NCBI RefSeq assembly: GCF_900177805.1
Contig: NZ_FXAX01000002.1
Span: forward strand, 62,001 to 126,000
Direction: 5' to 3'
Length of the DNA: 64,000 nt
DNA from: Fibrobacter sp. UWB13
GTDB lineage: Bacteria > Fibrobacterota > Fibrobacteria > Fibrobacterales > Fibrobacteraceae
In this document: positions 41,958 through 49,204 of the stretch, piece after piece
Layout: every line of letters starts with the position of its first letter
How positions within the stretch are numbered: position 1 is the first letter of the stretch
Notes under the pieces: model-generated
Database searches by the model: none
What the model was told of the DNA's origin: nothing
What the model saw: the letters and a program-made list of their open reading frames with translations, nothing else
Position numbers and translations under genes: made by a program

Positions 41958-42362
41958 ATGTCTATTACGTATCAAACAATTCATGATTTTTCGGAGCAAG
42001 ATTTAAAGGATTTGTTTCTTTCGGTGGAATGGTCCTCGGGACATTTCCCTGACAAACTTGTTATCGCCATGAAGAATTTCAAGACGGTCGTTTCGGCTTG
42101 GGACGGCGACAAACTTGTCGGCATGATATGCGCGATGGATGATGGCATCATGAATGCGTATGTCCATTATTTGCTTGTGCGCCCAGAATACCAAGGGAAA
42201 GGCATCGGCAAAGCTCTCGTCGAAAAGGTCAAGGACGTGTACAAGGATTACTTGCGCATTGTCGTCGTGGCATACGACAAGGAAATGGACTTTTACGAAT
42301 ACTGCGGATTCAAGAAAGCAACCGACGCAAGCCCAATGTTCATCACGAGCTTGTGGACGTAA
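41958..42362 (+). CDS. GNAT-family N-acetyltransferase
   Basis: The start MSITYQTIHDFSEQDLKDLF at 41958 is chosen because it gives the standard GNAT N terminus; upstream ATGs only add unrelated residues. The 134-residue protein has VHYLLVRPEYQGKGIGKALV as acetyl-CoA binding segment and DFYEYCGFKKATDASPMFI at the end, with a YCGF turn as in small GNATs of the YdfB/aaT type. Substrate unknown. It ends 3 bp before the convergent methyltransferase-like gene. Confidence 0.87.
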   Translation: MSITYQTIHDFSEQDLKDLFLSVEWSSGHFPDKLVIAMKNFKTVVSAWDGDKLVGMICAMDDGIMNAYVHYLLVRPEYQGKGIGKALVEKVKDVYKDYLRIVVVAYDKEMDFYEYCGFKKATDASPMFITSLWT

Positions 42363-42365
42363 TCT

Positions 42366-42845
42366 TTAGAACCTTCTCGAGTGTTTGCAATACTCTTCGT
42401 ATTCTTCGCCGAAGTCACGGCGAAGACGTTTTTCTTCGCTTAGCACCTGCACCATCATGATGGCAAAGAAGGCGACGAATACAGCGCAAGATTGCCAAGT
42501 CCATAGCCATACAGCGGCACCCACGAGATAAATAAGAGTTCCAGTAAGCATCGGATTGCGATTGATTTTGTACGGGCCATCAACCATCAGGTGTTGCGTA
42601 CGCGGGGCCACTTCGTGGCCGAAAGCATCCATCGGATTCCCTTTGCCACGACTGCGCATATAGACGATTGTCCAAACGCTCAGCACAAGGCCCACAAGCA
42701 TCACGACAGGCGCCACAATGCAGCGCCAAGTATCAACCGGCCAAAGCGCGGGCATTCCGGACGCAAGCCACATGATTGTCGGGATGAGCATTACAAAAAG
42801 AATCCCGCCCAACAAGTAGCCGATAAAATCACGAAAGCGTTTCAT
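42366..42845 (-). CDS. Isoprenylcysteine/phospholipid methyltransferase-type membrane protein
   Basis: 159 residues with about four membrane segments. The conserved C-terminal half has HLMVDGPYKINRNPMLTGTLIYLVG and the final EEKRLRRDFGEEYEEYCKHSRRF, both hallmarks of the ICMT/PEMT methyltransferase family, which binds S-adenosylmethionine at the membrane face. The bacterial members have mostly unknown lipid or small-molecule substrates. A polypurine site (GGAGGG) lies just upstream of the ATG. Confidence 0.87.
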   Translation of the reverse strand: MKRFRDFIGYLLGGILFVMLIPTIMWLASGMPALWPVDTWRCIVAPVVMLVGLVLSVWTIVYMRSRGKGNPMDAFGHEVAPRTQHLMVDGPYKINRNPMLTGTLIYLVGAAVWLWTWQSCAVFVAFFAIMMVQVLSEEKRLRRDFGEEYEEYCKHSRRF

Positions 42846-42865
42846 TTTTCCCTCCTCAATTATTA

Positions 42866-43069
42866 TTAAAGACTTTGTCCTAACTCAAAAGCTTTCTGAG
42901 AAGTTAAGGCAAAGCACGAATTGCAACCGATGCAAGGATTGATTTTATAATCGTGAACCGAAACGACTTCAACTTGATGCTTTTGCGAAGCTCCCTTCAC
43001 GAACGATTCTACCAGCAAATCCGTATTGCCGCCCTTGCGTGGGCTACCCGAAAGAACAAGAATATTCAT
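42866..43069 (-). pseudogene. Internally deleted copy of the flavodoxin-family gene at 46319-46852
   Basis: The frame reads 67 residues: the first 55 match the full paralogue (one change, Lys43 to Ile) up to NPCIGCNSCFA, then it jumps to QKAFELGQSL, the normal C terminus. About 330 nt (110 codons) are missing, including most of the FMN-binding fold. Frame is preserved. The nucleotide junctions fit two deletions; one is between GCAAAGC repeats (positions 46439 and 46692 in the intact copy). It keeps the CIGCNSC pair of Cys. It is called a pseudogene, although a short product could still be made. Confidence 0.85.
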
Positions 43070-43190
43070 GTTTAAACCATTGCCATATAGTTTGTTGCTA
43101 TAATCTATAAAAATAAACTCAAAATTGCTAAAGAGCCATGCCACGCGGTAAGACATTCTATATTTAATGTAAAAAAGCAAATCCTTTCAA

Positions 43191-43220
43191 GGAGATTCCG
43201 GTTCGAAGGCTGGAATGACA
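43191..43220. repeat. Palindromic repeat element, copy A
   Basis: GGAGATTCCG...TGGAATGACA with arms ATTCCGG/CTGGAAT (one G-U pair). It is followed 7 bp later by copy B. Confidence 0.82.
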
Positions 43221-43227
43221 ATGTAAA

Positions 43228-43257
43228 GGAGATGCCCGTTCAGTGGCGGGCATGACA
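43228..43257. repeat. Palindromic repeat element, copy B
   Basis: GGAGATGCCCG...CGGGCATGACA with arms ATGCCCG (43232-43238) and CGGGCAT (43247-43253). It is nearly identical to 30218-30247. Confidence 0.87.
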
Positions 43258-43281
43258 TACAAAACAAACAACGGGTTTACT

Positions 43282-43527
43282 ATGGAAGAGACATTCAAGA
43301 CAAAAGGCACATGCGCAACGACGATTCAGTTCACGCGTGACGGAGACATTATCCGCAACATCCGCTTTACGGGCGGATGCAACGGCAACCTCAAGGCGAT
43401 TGCAAAACTTTGTGAAGGTATGAAGGCTGAAGACATTGCAGCCAAGCTGCTCGGGAACACCTGTGGCGGAAAGCCGACCTCTTGCGCCGACCAGCTCGCC
43501 CGTGCGGTACTCGGGAAAGAAGCGTAA
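43282..43527 (+). CDS. TSCPD-domain protein (TIGR03905-like), copy 1
   Basis: 81 residues starting MEETFKTKGTCATTIQF. The small TSCPD domain has four conserved Cys in GTCATT, GGCNGN, GNTCGG and TSCADQ. The domain is also found at the C terminus of some ribonucleotide reductases, and stand-alone members are uncharacterised; a metal site is plausible. It differs from copy 2 (47036-47281) at three residues. It is divergent from the truncated flavodoxin gene, as copy 2 is from the intact one. An upstream in-frame ATG at 43243 would only translate the repeat element. Confidence 0.9.
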   Translation: MEETFKTKGTCATTIQFTRDGDIIRNIRFTGGCNGNLKAIAKLCEGMKAEDIAAKLLGNTCGGKPTSCADQLARAVLGKEA

Positions 43528-43541
43528 TAAAGAGACGACTC

Positions 43542-46256
43542 CTAATCGAGCGTCATTAAGAGCGAATCAACACGGTGCGTCATCTGTGTTGCACCAACAG
43601 GGCAAAGGTGCTGCTGATCATCTGCCATACTATCTGGATAATCATGATCACCCATCTTGTTTTCGTCCATCACAATAAAATGAGGGTATTTCTCATGCAT
43701 GGCGGTCAAGACCTTCGTCAAAGAATCGGCTACACTTCGGCGCGTGCCATAACAGGCGAAACGACCTGTTTTCTTATAATTCGGACTCACAGGGAAAACT
43801 ATCCCTATGACGTATATATCCCGCTTATCCGCCGTTTCAATGAGATTAACAAGAGTATCCATCGCCATTTTAATACCACGCGGAGTAAGCGAAGTCGAAT
43901 CCCAGCCACAAACACTAGTTCCCCATCCATTGCAACTTCCTACCGACCAATAGCCCATGTTTTCCCTCAAGGCCACCCCATTCTGGTCGCTATACCCGTC
44001 TTCGGTCAGTTCAGCAAGCCCTTCTGGAATCCCTGACGCCCAGTATCCATGATTTTTGTCATAGATATAGCCCGGGAAACTCTTGTAGTTCGAATAGAAG
44101 AAATTATGGTCCGATTCCGGCCCATAGCGCCACAAATCATAATCCAGCGACAAAATAATATAGCGCAAATTCTTGACATGCGGGTAAACATAATGGTCTA
44201 GGTAGAACTTAGACTCATAAATACCGCTCGGCGTCTGCGCCAAATTCAGGACAAAGAATTTTTCATTAAACTGCTTAGGAACAATGCCATCTAGGGGCCT
44301 AGAAGATCCAAGCACAATGACATTCGCCTGGTCGTGGAAATTCCACAGGAGTTCCATATTGTTACGCATCAGGCCGTTGCCCACAGCCCCGTATTTGGAA
44401 TTCAGGTACATTCCAGCGCTATCAGGATCTAGAACAAACAAAATTTCAGCCGACGTCGAAGATTCAACGGTTTTACTCGAAGAAGAACTTTCTTGCGTTA
44501 CAATTTTCTTCTGCTTTACCCACAGGCAGGGGTGCCAGAGTTCAGAGCCTTCCGCAAGTTCCATAACCTTATTAGAGGCAACATCCACCAGTGCAATTTT
44601 CTGGTGTACACCGTTTGCATTGACAAGCGTAGCAACCGCGAAATTTTTTTCGGCCACCCATTCCGCATGATCAAACGTATAGCCCTTCGGCGACTCTATC
44701 GACTGCACCAGCTTCCCTGTACTGTCCGCAATCAGCAACATTTCATGTACGGAATATTTCTTACCCACAAACGCAGCACCCGTTTTTCCCGCAAAGTCAA
44801 GGAACATCGTTCTATCACGGCCATCCCTTGAAAGCGAAACATTACAGGCCTGCTCTCCATTATACCACAGCTCATTATTTTGCGATTTATCCGTAAACCG
44901 TGTTGCACGCAACAAGGACGCCCCTGTCACGGCAAAACCTTTTTCAAAGGAAAGACCGCCATGAAAACTTCCCTGGAGCACTTTTTTCGGCGTTCCAAAT
45001 TTTCCATCTTTAAATGGAACATACCATGTACTATATTCGTTCCAAGTCGATTCAGACTTATTCGTTCCCGGATTTGTAACAAAAACAATCACGGTATCGC
45101 CATTATCCAAGATTCGCCATCGCGGAATTGCCGCCCCCTCAACATTCAACTTGACAAGCCCCGAGCCAGACTCGTCTAATTTGCGAACATACACCGACGA
45201 CTCGCCCGCGACACCTTCAAGCCCCGTACAGAACGCAACATACTTGCCATCGGGAGAAACATCGGGATGGTACGAATCGATATCGTCCTGTATCTCCACA
45301 ACGGAATTTGCCGCATTCGCGTAATTAATGTAGGCTATATTACCGGTTTCGTCATTTCGGAAAACAAGCTTAGCCTGATAGGTTCCGAACAAATTGCGAA
45401 TATTTTCCGCCAAGGCTAACGGAGTAACAACCGACGTTACCGCACCAATCGGAGGATTGAACCAAACCGCATTTTCAATCTTTCCCAAAACCAGACGAAA
45501 GCCAACATATTCCGCCTTCGAAAGGGGCGTCACCGTATAGAAATCTCCGCGAGCATATAGTGGGACATTTTCCTTTACAAACGAGCTTCCCTTGAGGATT
45601 TTTTCGTCCATTCCGTTGGCATTCGCTGCGCCAACAAAGTTTTCAATAGTCGTATCGGCAAAAAAGCCCTTCCAGTCGTTCACCCATTCCTTGAGTTTTC
45701 CACTAATGTCGTCAGAACGAGTATTGGCGACAAACATCCATTCGGCCTCGGTCGGCAAGCGAAAGCCCCAAACATCATAATTCGTCTTCAAACCAACGAG
45801 ATTTTCGCACGACTTATCTTCAGCAAATTGAGCTTTGCTATAGGTATAAACCGTATCCATCTTATATTTTTTGCTCAAAGCATTCGCGTACAGGACCGCA
45901 TCATAAAATGTCACATTTGCTTGCGGATAATCAAAAGAATCCTTCTTGAAGGAACGATTCATCAGTTGGCCAAATTCGCCTTGAGTCACCTCGTGGACCC
46001 CGACACAGAAATCGTAGTCGAAATAAACCTTCATGGCAGGTTGTTCATCGGCTTTCGCTGTTTTCGACATTGTCCCAAGAACAGTTGTCTTTCCTTTTGA
46101 GTGAATATAAGCAAAGCCTTCTACAGGAACTTCTTCTTCGGAAGAGGCCTCTTTTTTTGAAATACCTTCGCTATCGCTGCATCCCCAAAGAAACATTACC
46201 AGAATTGGCAATGTTATTCTGCACAGCATTTTATGAATTGACGTAAATACAATCAT
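43542..46256 (-). CDS. Fibrobacter paralogous family TIGR02171-type lipoprotein
   Basis: 904 residues. A GGGAGGGG site precedes the ATG at 46256. The signal ends FLWGCSD, a lipobox. Residues about 45-260 form an FGE-sulfatase-like domain (CVGVHEVTQGEFGQLM, GFRLPTEAEWMFVA, GFRLVLG). The middle (about 270-600) looks like a WD40/PD40 beta-propeller (YHPDVSPDGKYVAFCTGLEG). A Ser-rich linker (about 610-625) leads to a C-terminal SGNH-like domain with NVIVLGSSRPLDGI and a late DENKMGDHDYPDSM. This order and size match the TIGR02171 family, known from Fibrobacter, function unknown. It is flanked by a duplicated gene pair. Confidence 0.87.
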   Translation of the reverse strand: MIVFTSIHKMLCRITLPILVMFLWGCSDSEGISKKEASSEEEVPVEGFAYIHSKGKTTVLGTMSKTAKADEQPAMKVYFDYDFCVGVHEVTQGEFGQLMNRSFKKDSFDYPQANVTFYDAVLYANALSKKYKMDTVYTYSKAQFAEDKSCENLVGLKTNYDVWGFRLPTEAEWMFVANTRSDDISGKLKEWVNDWKGFFADTTIENFVGAANANGMDEKILKGSSFVKENVPLYARGDFYTVTPLSKAEYVGFRLVLGKIENAVWFNPPIGAVTSVVTPLALAENIRNLFGTYQAKLVFRNDETGNIAYINYANAANSVVEIQDDIDSYHPDVSPDGKYVAFCTGLEGVAGESSVYVRKLDESGSGLVKLNVEGAAIPRWRILDNGDTVIVFVTNPGTNKSESTWNEYSTWYVPFKDGKFGTPKKVLQGSFHGGLSFEKGFAVTGASLLRATRFTDKSQNNELWYNGEQACNVSLSRDGRDRTMFLDFAGKTGAAFVGKKYSVHEMLLIADSTGKLVQSIESPKGYTFDHAEWVAEKNFAVATLVNANGVHQKIALVDVASNKVMELAEGSELWHPCLWVKQKKIVTQESSSSSKTVESSTSAEILFVLDPDSAGMYLNSKYGAVGNGLMRNNMELLWNFHDQANVIVLGSSRPLDGIVPKQFNEKFFVLNLAQTPSGIYESKFYLDHYVYPHVKNLRYIILSLDYDLWRYGPESDHNFFYSNYKSFPGYIYDKNHGYWASGIPEGLAELTEDGYSDQNGVALRENMGYWSVGSCNGWGTSVCGWDSTSLTPRGIKMAMDTLVNLIETADKRDIYVIGIVFPVSPNYKKTGRFACYGTRRSVADSLTKVLTAMHEKYPHFIVMDENKMGDHDYPDSMADDQQHLCPVGATQMTHRVDSLLMTLD

Positions 46257-46318
46257 ACACCCCCCTCCCTAAATTAACATTTTTAGGAAGAGGCGTATAT
46301 TCGTATTTTCCGAAACAA

Positions 46319-46852
46319 TTAAAGATTTTGTCCTAACTCAAAAGCTTTCTGGAGCGCATCGCCGTTCTTGACATCGCCTTTGTCCTTTGCACCACGCACA
46401 AGCACCTGACCCATATCCTGCAGCTTGAAGAAATTGAGGCAAAGCCTGTACTGCGTGAGGATGCCATCGAACAGTTCCGGGAGCGAAGCTGCACCGACCA
46501 AGAGGAGCGCCATCTTGTGGATGTGAAAAGTATCGCGAATTGGATTGTGGAAACGGTCGATGACCGCTTTCAGCTGGGCGCTCAACCCATAGAAATACAC
46601 CGGCGATGCAATCACGAGCATTTCGGCATTCGCCATTTTGTCGTAGACGATTTGCATATCATCTTTCTGGCAGCACTTGTGGTCTTCGCGTGCAAAGCAC
46701 GAATTGCAACCAATGCAAGGATTGACTTTGTAATCGTGAACCGAAACGACCTCAACTTGGTGCTTTTGCGAAGCACCCTTCACGAACGATTCCACCAGCA
46801 AATCTGTATTGCCGCCCTTGCGCGGGCTCCCAGAAAGAACAAGAATATTCAT
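46319..46852 (-). CDS. Flavodoxin-family NAD(P)H-dependent oxidoreductase
   Basis: 177 residues. MNILVLSGSPRKGGNTDLLV is the FMN-binding phosphate loop of the NADPH-dependent FMN reductase family, followed by CIGCNSCFAREDHKCCQKDD (a Cys-rich segment typical of the iron-sulfur flavoprotein-like subgroup) and ASPVYFYGLSAQLKAVIDRF. It probably reduces quinones or similar substrates with FMN. It is divergent from the TSCPD gene copy 2. A shortened copy exists at 42866-43069. Confidence 0.92.
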   Translation of the reverse strand: MNILVLSGSPRKGGNTDLLVESFVKGASQKHQVEVVSVHDYKVNPCIGCNSCFAREDHKCCQKDDMQIVYDKMANAEMLVIASPVYFYGLSAQLKAVIDRFHNPIRDTFHIHKMALLLVGAASLPELFDGILTQYRLCLNFFKLQDMGQVLVRGAKDKGDVKNGDALQKAFELGQNL

Positions 46853-46968
46853 ACTTAAACCATTGCCATATAGTTTGTTGCTATAATCTATAAAAAATAA
46901 CTAGCGATCGCTACGGTGCCACACTCATTGACAAGACATTCTATATTTAATGCAAATCAAGACTTCAC

Positions 46969-46995
46969 TGGATCCTTCGCGTTGCTCAGGATGAC
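46969..46995. repeat. Short inverted element in the leader of TSCPD copy 2
   Basis: GGATCCTTCGCGTTGCTCAG followed by GATGAC gives an imperfect hairpin (GATCCT/AGGATG-type arms). It occupies the same place relative to the gene as the two palindromes at 43191-43257 in copy 1. Confidence 0.6.
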
Positions 46996-47035
46996 GAGAC
47001 GCGCAGACATTACAAATTACAACAACGAGTTTTCT

Positions 47036-47281
47036 ATGGAAGAAACATTTAAGACAAAAGGTACATGCGCAACGACAATTCAGTTCACGCGTGACGGAGA
47101 CACAATCCGCAACATCCGCTTTACGGGTGGATGCAATGGAAACCTCAAGGCAATTGCTAAACTTTGCGACGGCATGAAGGCAGAAGACATTGCAGCCAAG
47201 TTACTCGGAAACACCTGCGGCGGAAAGCCAACCTCTTGCGCAGACCAGCTCGCCCGTGCCGTTCTCGGGATGGAAGCCTAA
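47036..47281 (+). CDS. TSCPD-domain protein (TIGR03905-like), copy 2
   Basis: 81 residues, identical to copy 1 except Ile/Thr, Glu/Asp and Lys/Met changes. About two dozen nucleotides differ, mostly at third codon positions, so both copies look selected for function. All four Cys are kept. The start is set at the ATG beginning MEETFKTKGTC because homology between the copies resumes there. Confidence 0.9.
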   Translation: MEETFKTKGTCATTIQFTRDGDTIRNIRFTGGCNGNLKAIAKLCDGMKAEDIAAKLLGNTCGGKPTSCADQLARAVLGMEA

Positions 47282-47355
47282 AACCTGCAAAATACGCAAG
47301 AATAGCACAGCTTTGTGCCATCGGCGCACAATAAAGAACTATCTTTGCATATGAA

Positions 47356-47721
47356 ATGGAACTGATTAAAAAGTACGACATAACGGTTTTGTGCAACCCT
47401 GGAGTGGAGTCTGCACAGTTGCTCACGCCCGAGAATAGCAGGTCAGAAAAGGTTTCGGTCACGAAAGTTTCTGTCATGCCGGGTGCAGAACAGCCGCGTC
47501 ATAAGCATTATACGTCGGAACAAGTGTGGGTCGCGGTCCAGGGCCGTGGCGTTCTCTTGCTCGCCGACGATAAGGAAGTTCCGTTTGAAGCAGGCGATGT
47601 CGTGCGTTTTGCAGAAAAGGAAATCCACGGGCTACGCAATATGGGGCCCGAGATTTTCGAATACATTTGCATCAGCACACCACCGATGAATTTCGCGTAC
47701 GCGTACATGCAGGCTAGATAA
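47356..47721 (+). CDS. Cupin-domain protein
   Basis: 121 residues, single-domain cupin. Motif 1 is MPGAEQPRHKHYTSEQVWVAVQGRG with His residues and Glu as metal ligands, and motif 2 is FEAGDVVRFAEKEIHGLRNMG with the later His. These proteins bind a divalent metal and range from isomerases to sensors; no substrate can be inferred. It follows TSCPD copy 2 with a 74-bp gap and shares a bidirectional terminator with rseP. Confidence 0.9.
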   Translation: MELIKKYDITVLCNPGVESAQLLTPENSRSEKVSVTKVSVMPGAEQPRHKHYTSEQVWVAVQGRGVLLLADDKEVPFEAGDVVRFAEKEIHGLRNMGPEIFEYICISTPPMNFAYAYMQAR

Positions 47722-47727
47722 AAGAAA

Positions 47728-47750
47728 GGCGGCCGAAGCCGCCATTTTTT
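47728..47750. terminator. Bidirectional terminator between the cupin gene and rseP
   Basis: GGCGGC CGAA GCCGCC (47728-47743) is followed by ATTTTTT on the + strand and TTTCTTTT on the minus strand. Confidence 0.88.
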
Positions 47751-49131
47751 ATTTCAAGAAGAGCGAGATTTTCCCGAAATCGAGAATCGTGATGAACACG
47801 AAGAAGCTGATGAAGAAAGCCGCCGCGACGTTCTGGATCACGGATTGCGTCTTGAGGCTCAGAGGCTTGCCGCGCACTTTTTCAATGCCGAGGAACAAGA
47901 GGAGACCGCCATCGGTAATGGCAAGCGGAAGCAAGTTCATCACGCCGAGGTTAATGCTGATAAGCGCAAGAAGCATGAGGAAATCCTGGAATCCGCTCAT
48001 CCACACATTTCCCATCACGGCGACAATCGAAACCGGACCGGAGAATGCATCGACTTTCACCTGGCCTTGGAACAAGCGCTTGAAATAGCGGAAGATGCTC
48101 GTCGTCATTTTCCAGCTCGTAGCGCAAGTCTTTTCGAACGCTTCAATCGGGCCGCGGCGCACGAGATGCGTTTCACTAAACATCACATAGCCCATCTGGA
48201 TGCCGACGATATAACGCTTGAATTCTTCGCTATAGGCAGGCGTCATCTTCACGTCAACTTTCTTGCCATCGCGCAAAAGCGTCACGTTGACTTCGGCACC
48301 TTTGGAACCATCAATCAAACGAACAACTTCTTCGTAGCGCGAAATATGTTCGCCATTGATTTCGAAAATAGTGTCGCCCTGCGCAATTCCAGCCATTTGC
48401 GCGGCTGAGCCTTCCTTCGGCGGCAGGCGGACAATCACGCGATTGCGCGGATAAATACCGATATCGCCGATGCCCATCTTGATGGGTTCAGAAGTCGAAT
48501 CGGCCGCCGGAATCACGAGTTCTTGCGGAACGACCTTAATGGCAAGCGGTTCGCCCCCACGATGCACTTCAAGCATCACATCGGCACCAAGGCTCACGCC
48601 AATCTGTTCGCGGAAATCGTCCCAGCCTTGCGTTTCCTTGCCATTGATAGCGGTAATCGTATCGCCCGGCTGGATGCCTGCAATTTCGGCAGAAGAATTT
48701 TTCGCCACAAAACCGATAATAAGGTTCTTGTTATCCGGTTCCTGGACGCCGACCATGTAAAGGAAAATCAAAAGAATAAATGCAAATGCGATATTCACAA
48801 ATGGACCCGCAAACGCAATCGCTGCGCGAGCGCCAACAGACTTTCCCAGAAAATCATCTTGCGAAGGACCTTTACCTTCTTCAATGCTATCTGGATTTTC
48901 ACCCGCCATGGCAACATAGCCGCCAAAGGGAATCGCCGAAATGCAGTATTCCGTCTCGCCTTTCTTGAATCGGAAAAGCTTTTTGCCAAAACCTACCGAG
49001 AACGTATTTACGCGGACCTTGTTCCACTTGGCGACAATAAAATGACCCAATTCGTGAATGGTCACGAGGAAGCTCAATGCCAAAAGCCCCAAAACAAACA
49101 TCAACAAATTATTTAATATACTCGACATCAT
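47749..49131 (-). CDS. rseP: RseP-type site-2 zinc metalloprotease with two PDZ domains
   Basis: 460 residues. The zinc motif HELGH lies in the first membrane segment (FLVTIHELGHFIVAKW). Two PDZ domains follow (about 125-210 around GFVAKNSSAEIAGIQPGDTI, and about 225-305 around GSAAQMAGIAQGDTIFEI). The C-terminal membrane part has NLLPLAITDGG, the second catalytic motif with Asp. RseP cleaves membrane-bound anti-sigma factors and leftover signal peptides. In many bacteria it lies next to dxr; here two cellulase genes intervene. No Shine-Dalgarno is clear at the start. Confidence 0.95.
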   Translation of the reverse strand: MMSSILNNLLMFVLGLLALSFLVTIHELGHFIVAKWNKVRVNTFSVGFGKKLFRFKKGETEYCISAIPFGGYVAMAGENPDSIEEGKGPSQDDFLGKSVGARAAIAFAGPFVNIAFAFILLIFLYMVGVQEPDNKNLIIGFVAKNSSAEIAGIQPGDTITAINGKETQGWDDFREQIGVSLGADVMLEVHRGGEPLAIKVVPQELVIPAADSTSEPIKMGIGDIGIYPRNRVIVRLPPKEGSAAQMAGIAQGDTIFEINGEHISRYEEVVRLIDGSKGAEVNVTLLRDGKKVDVKMTPAYSEEFKRYIVGIQMGYVMFSETHLVRRGPIEAFEKTCATSWKMTTSIFRYFKRLFQGQVKVDAFSGPVSIVAVMGNVWMSGFQDFLMLLALISINLGVMNLLPLAITDGGLLLFLGIEKVRGKPLSLKTQSVIQNVAAAFFISFFVFITILDFGKISLFLK

Positions 49132-49148
49132 ACGGTCAATTTAGAAAA

Positions 49149-49176
49149 AAACGGCGCCCCGAATGGAGCACCGTTT
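49149..49176 (-). terminator. Terminator of the first GH9 gene
   Basis: AAACGG/CCGTTT outer arms with inner GC/GC and CC/GG pairs and two mismatches; a T run follows on the minus strand. It is a diverged copy of 51321-51348. Confidence 0.75.
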
Positions 49177-49204
49177 TGCATTCTATGAATATGAGAGAAT
49201 CGAT

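Noticed and set aside
43070-43180. N-terminal extension of the truncated flavodoxin frame
   Set aside because: The added residues lie in the leader shared with the paralogue at 46853 and are not conserved there as coding sequence.
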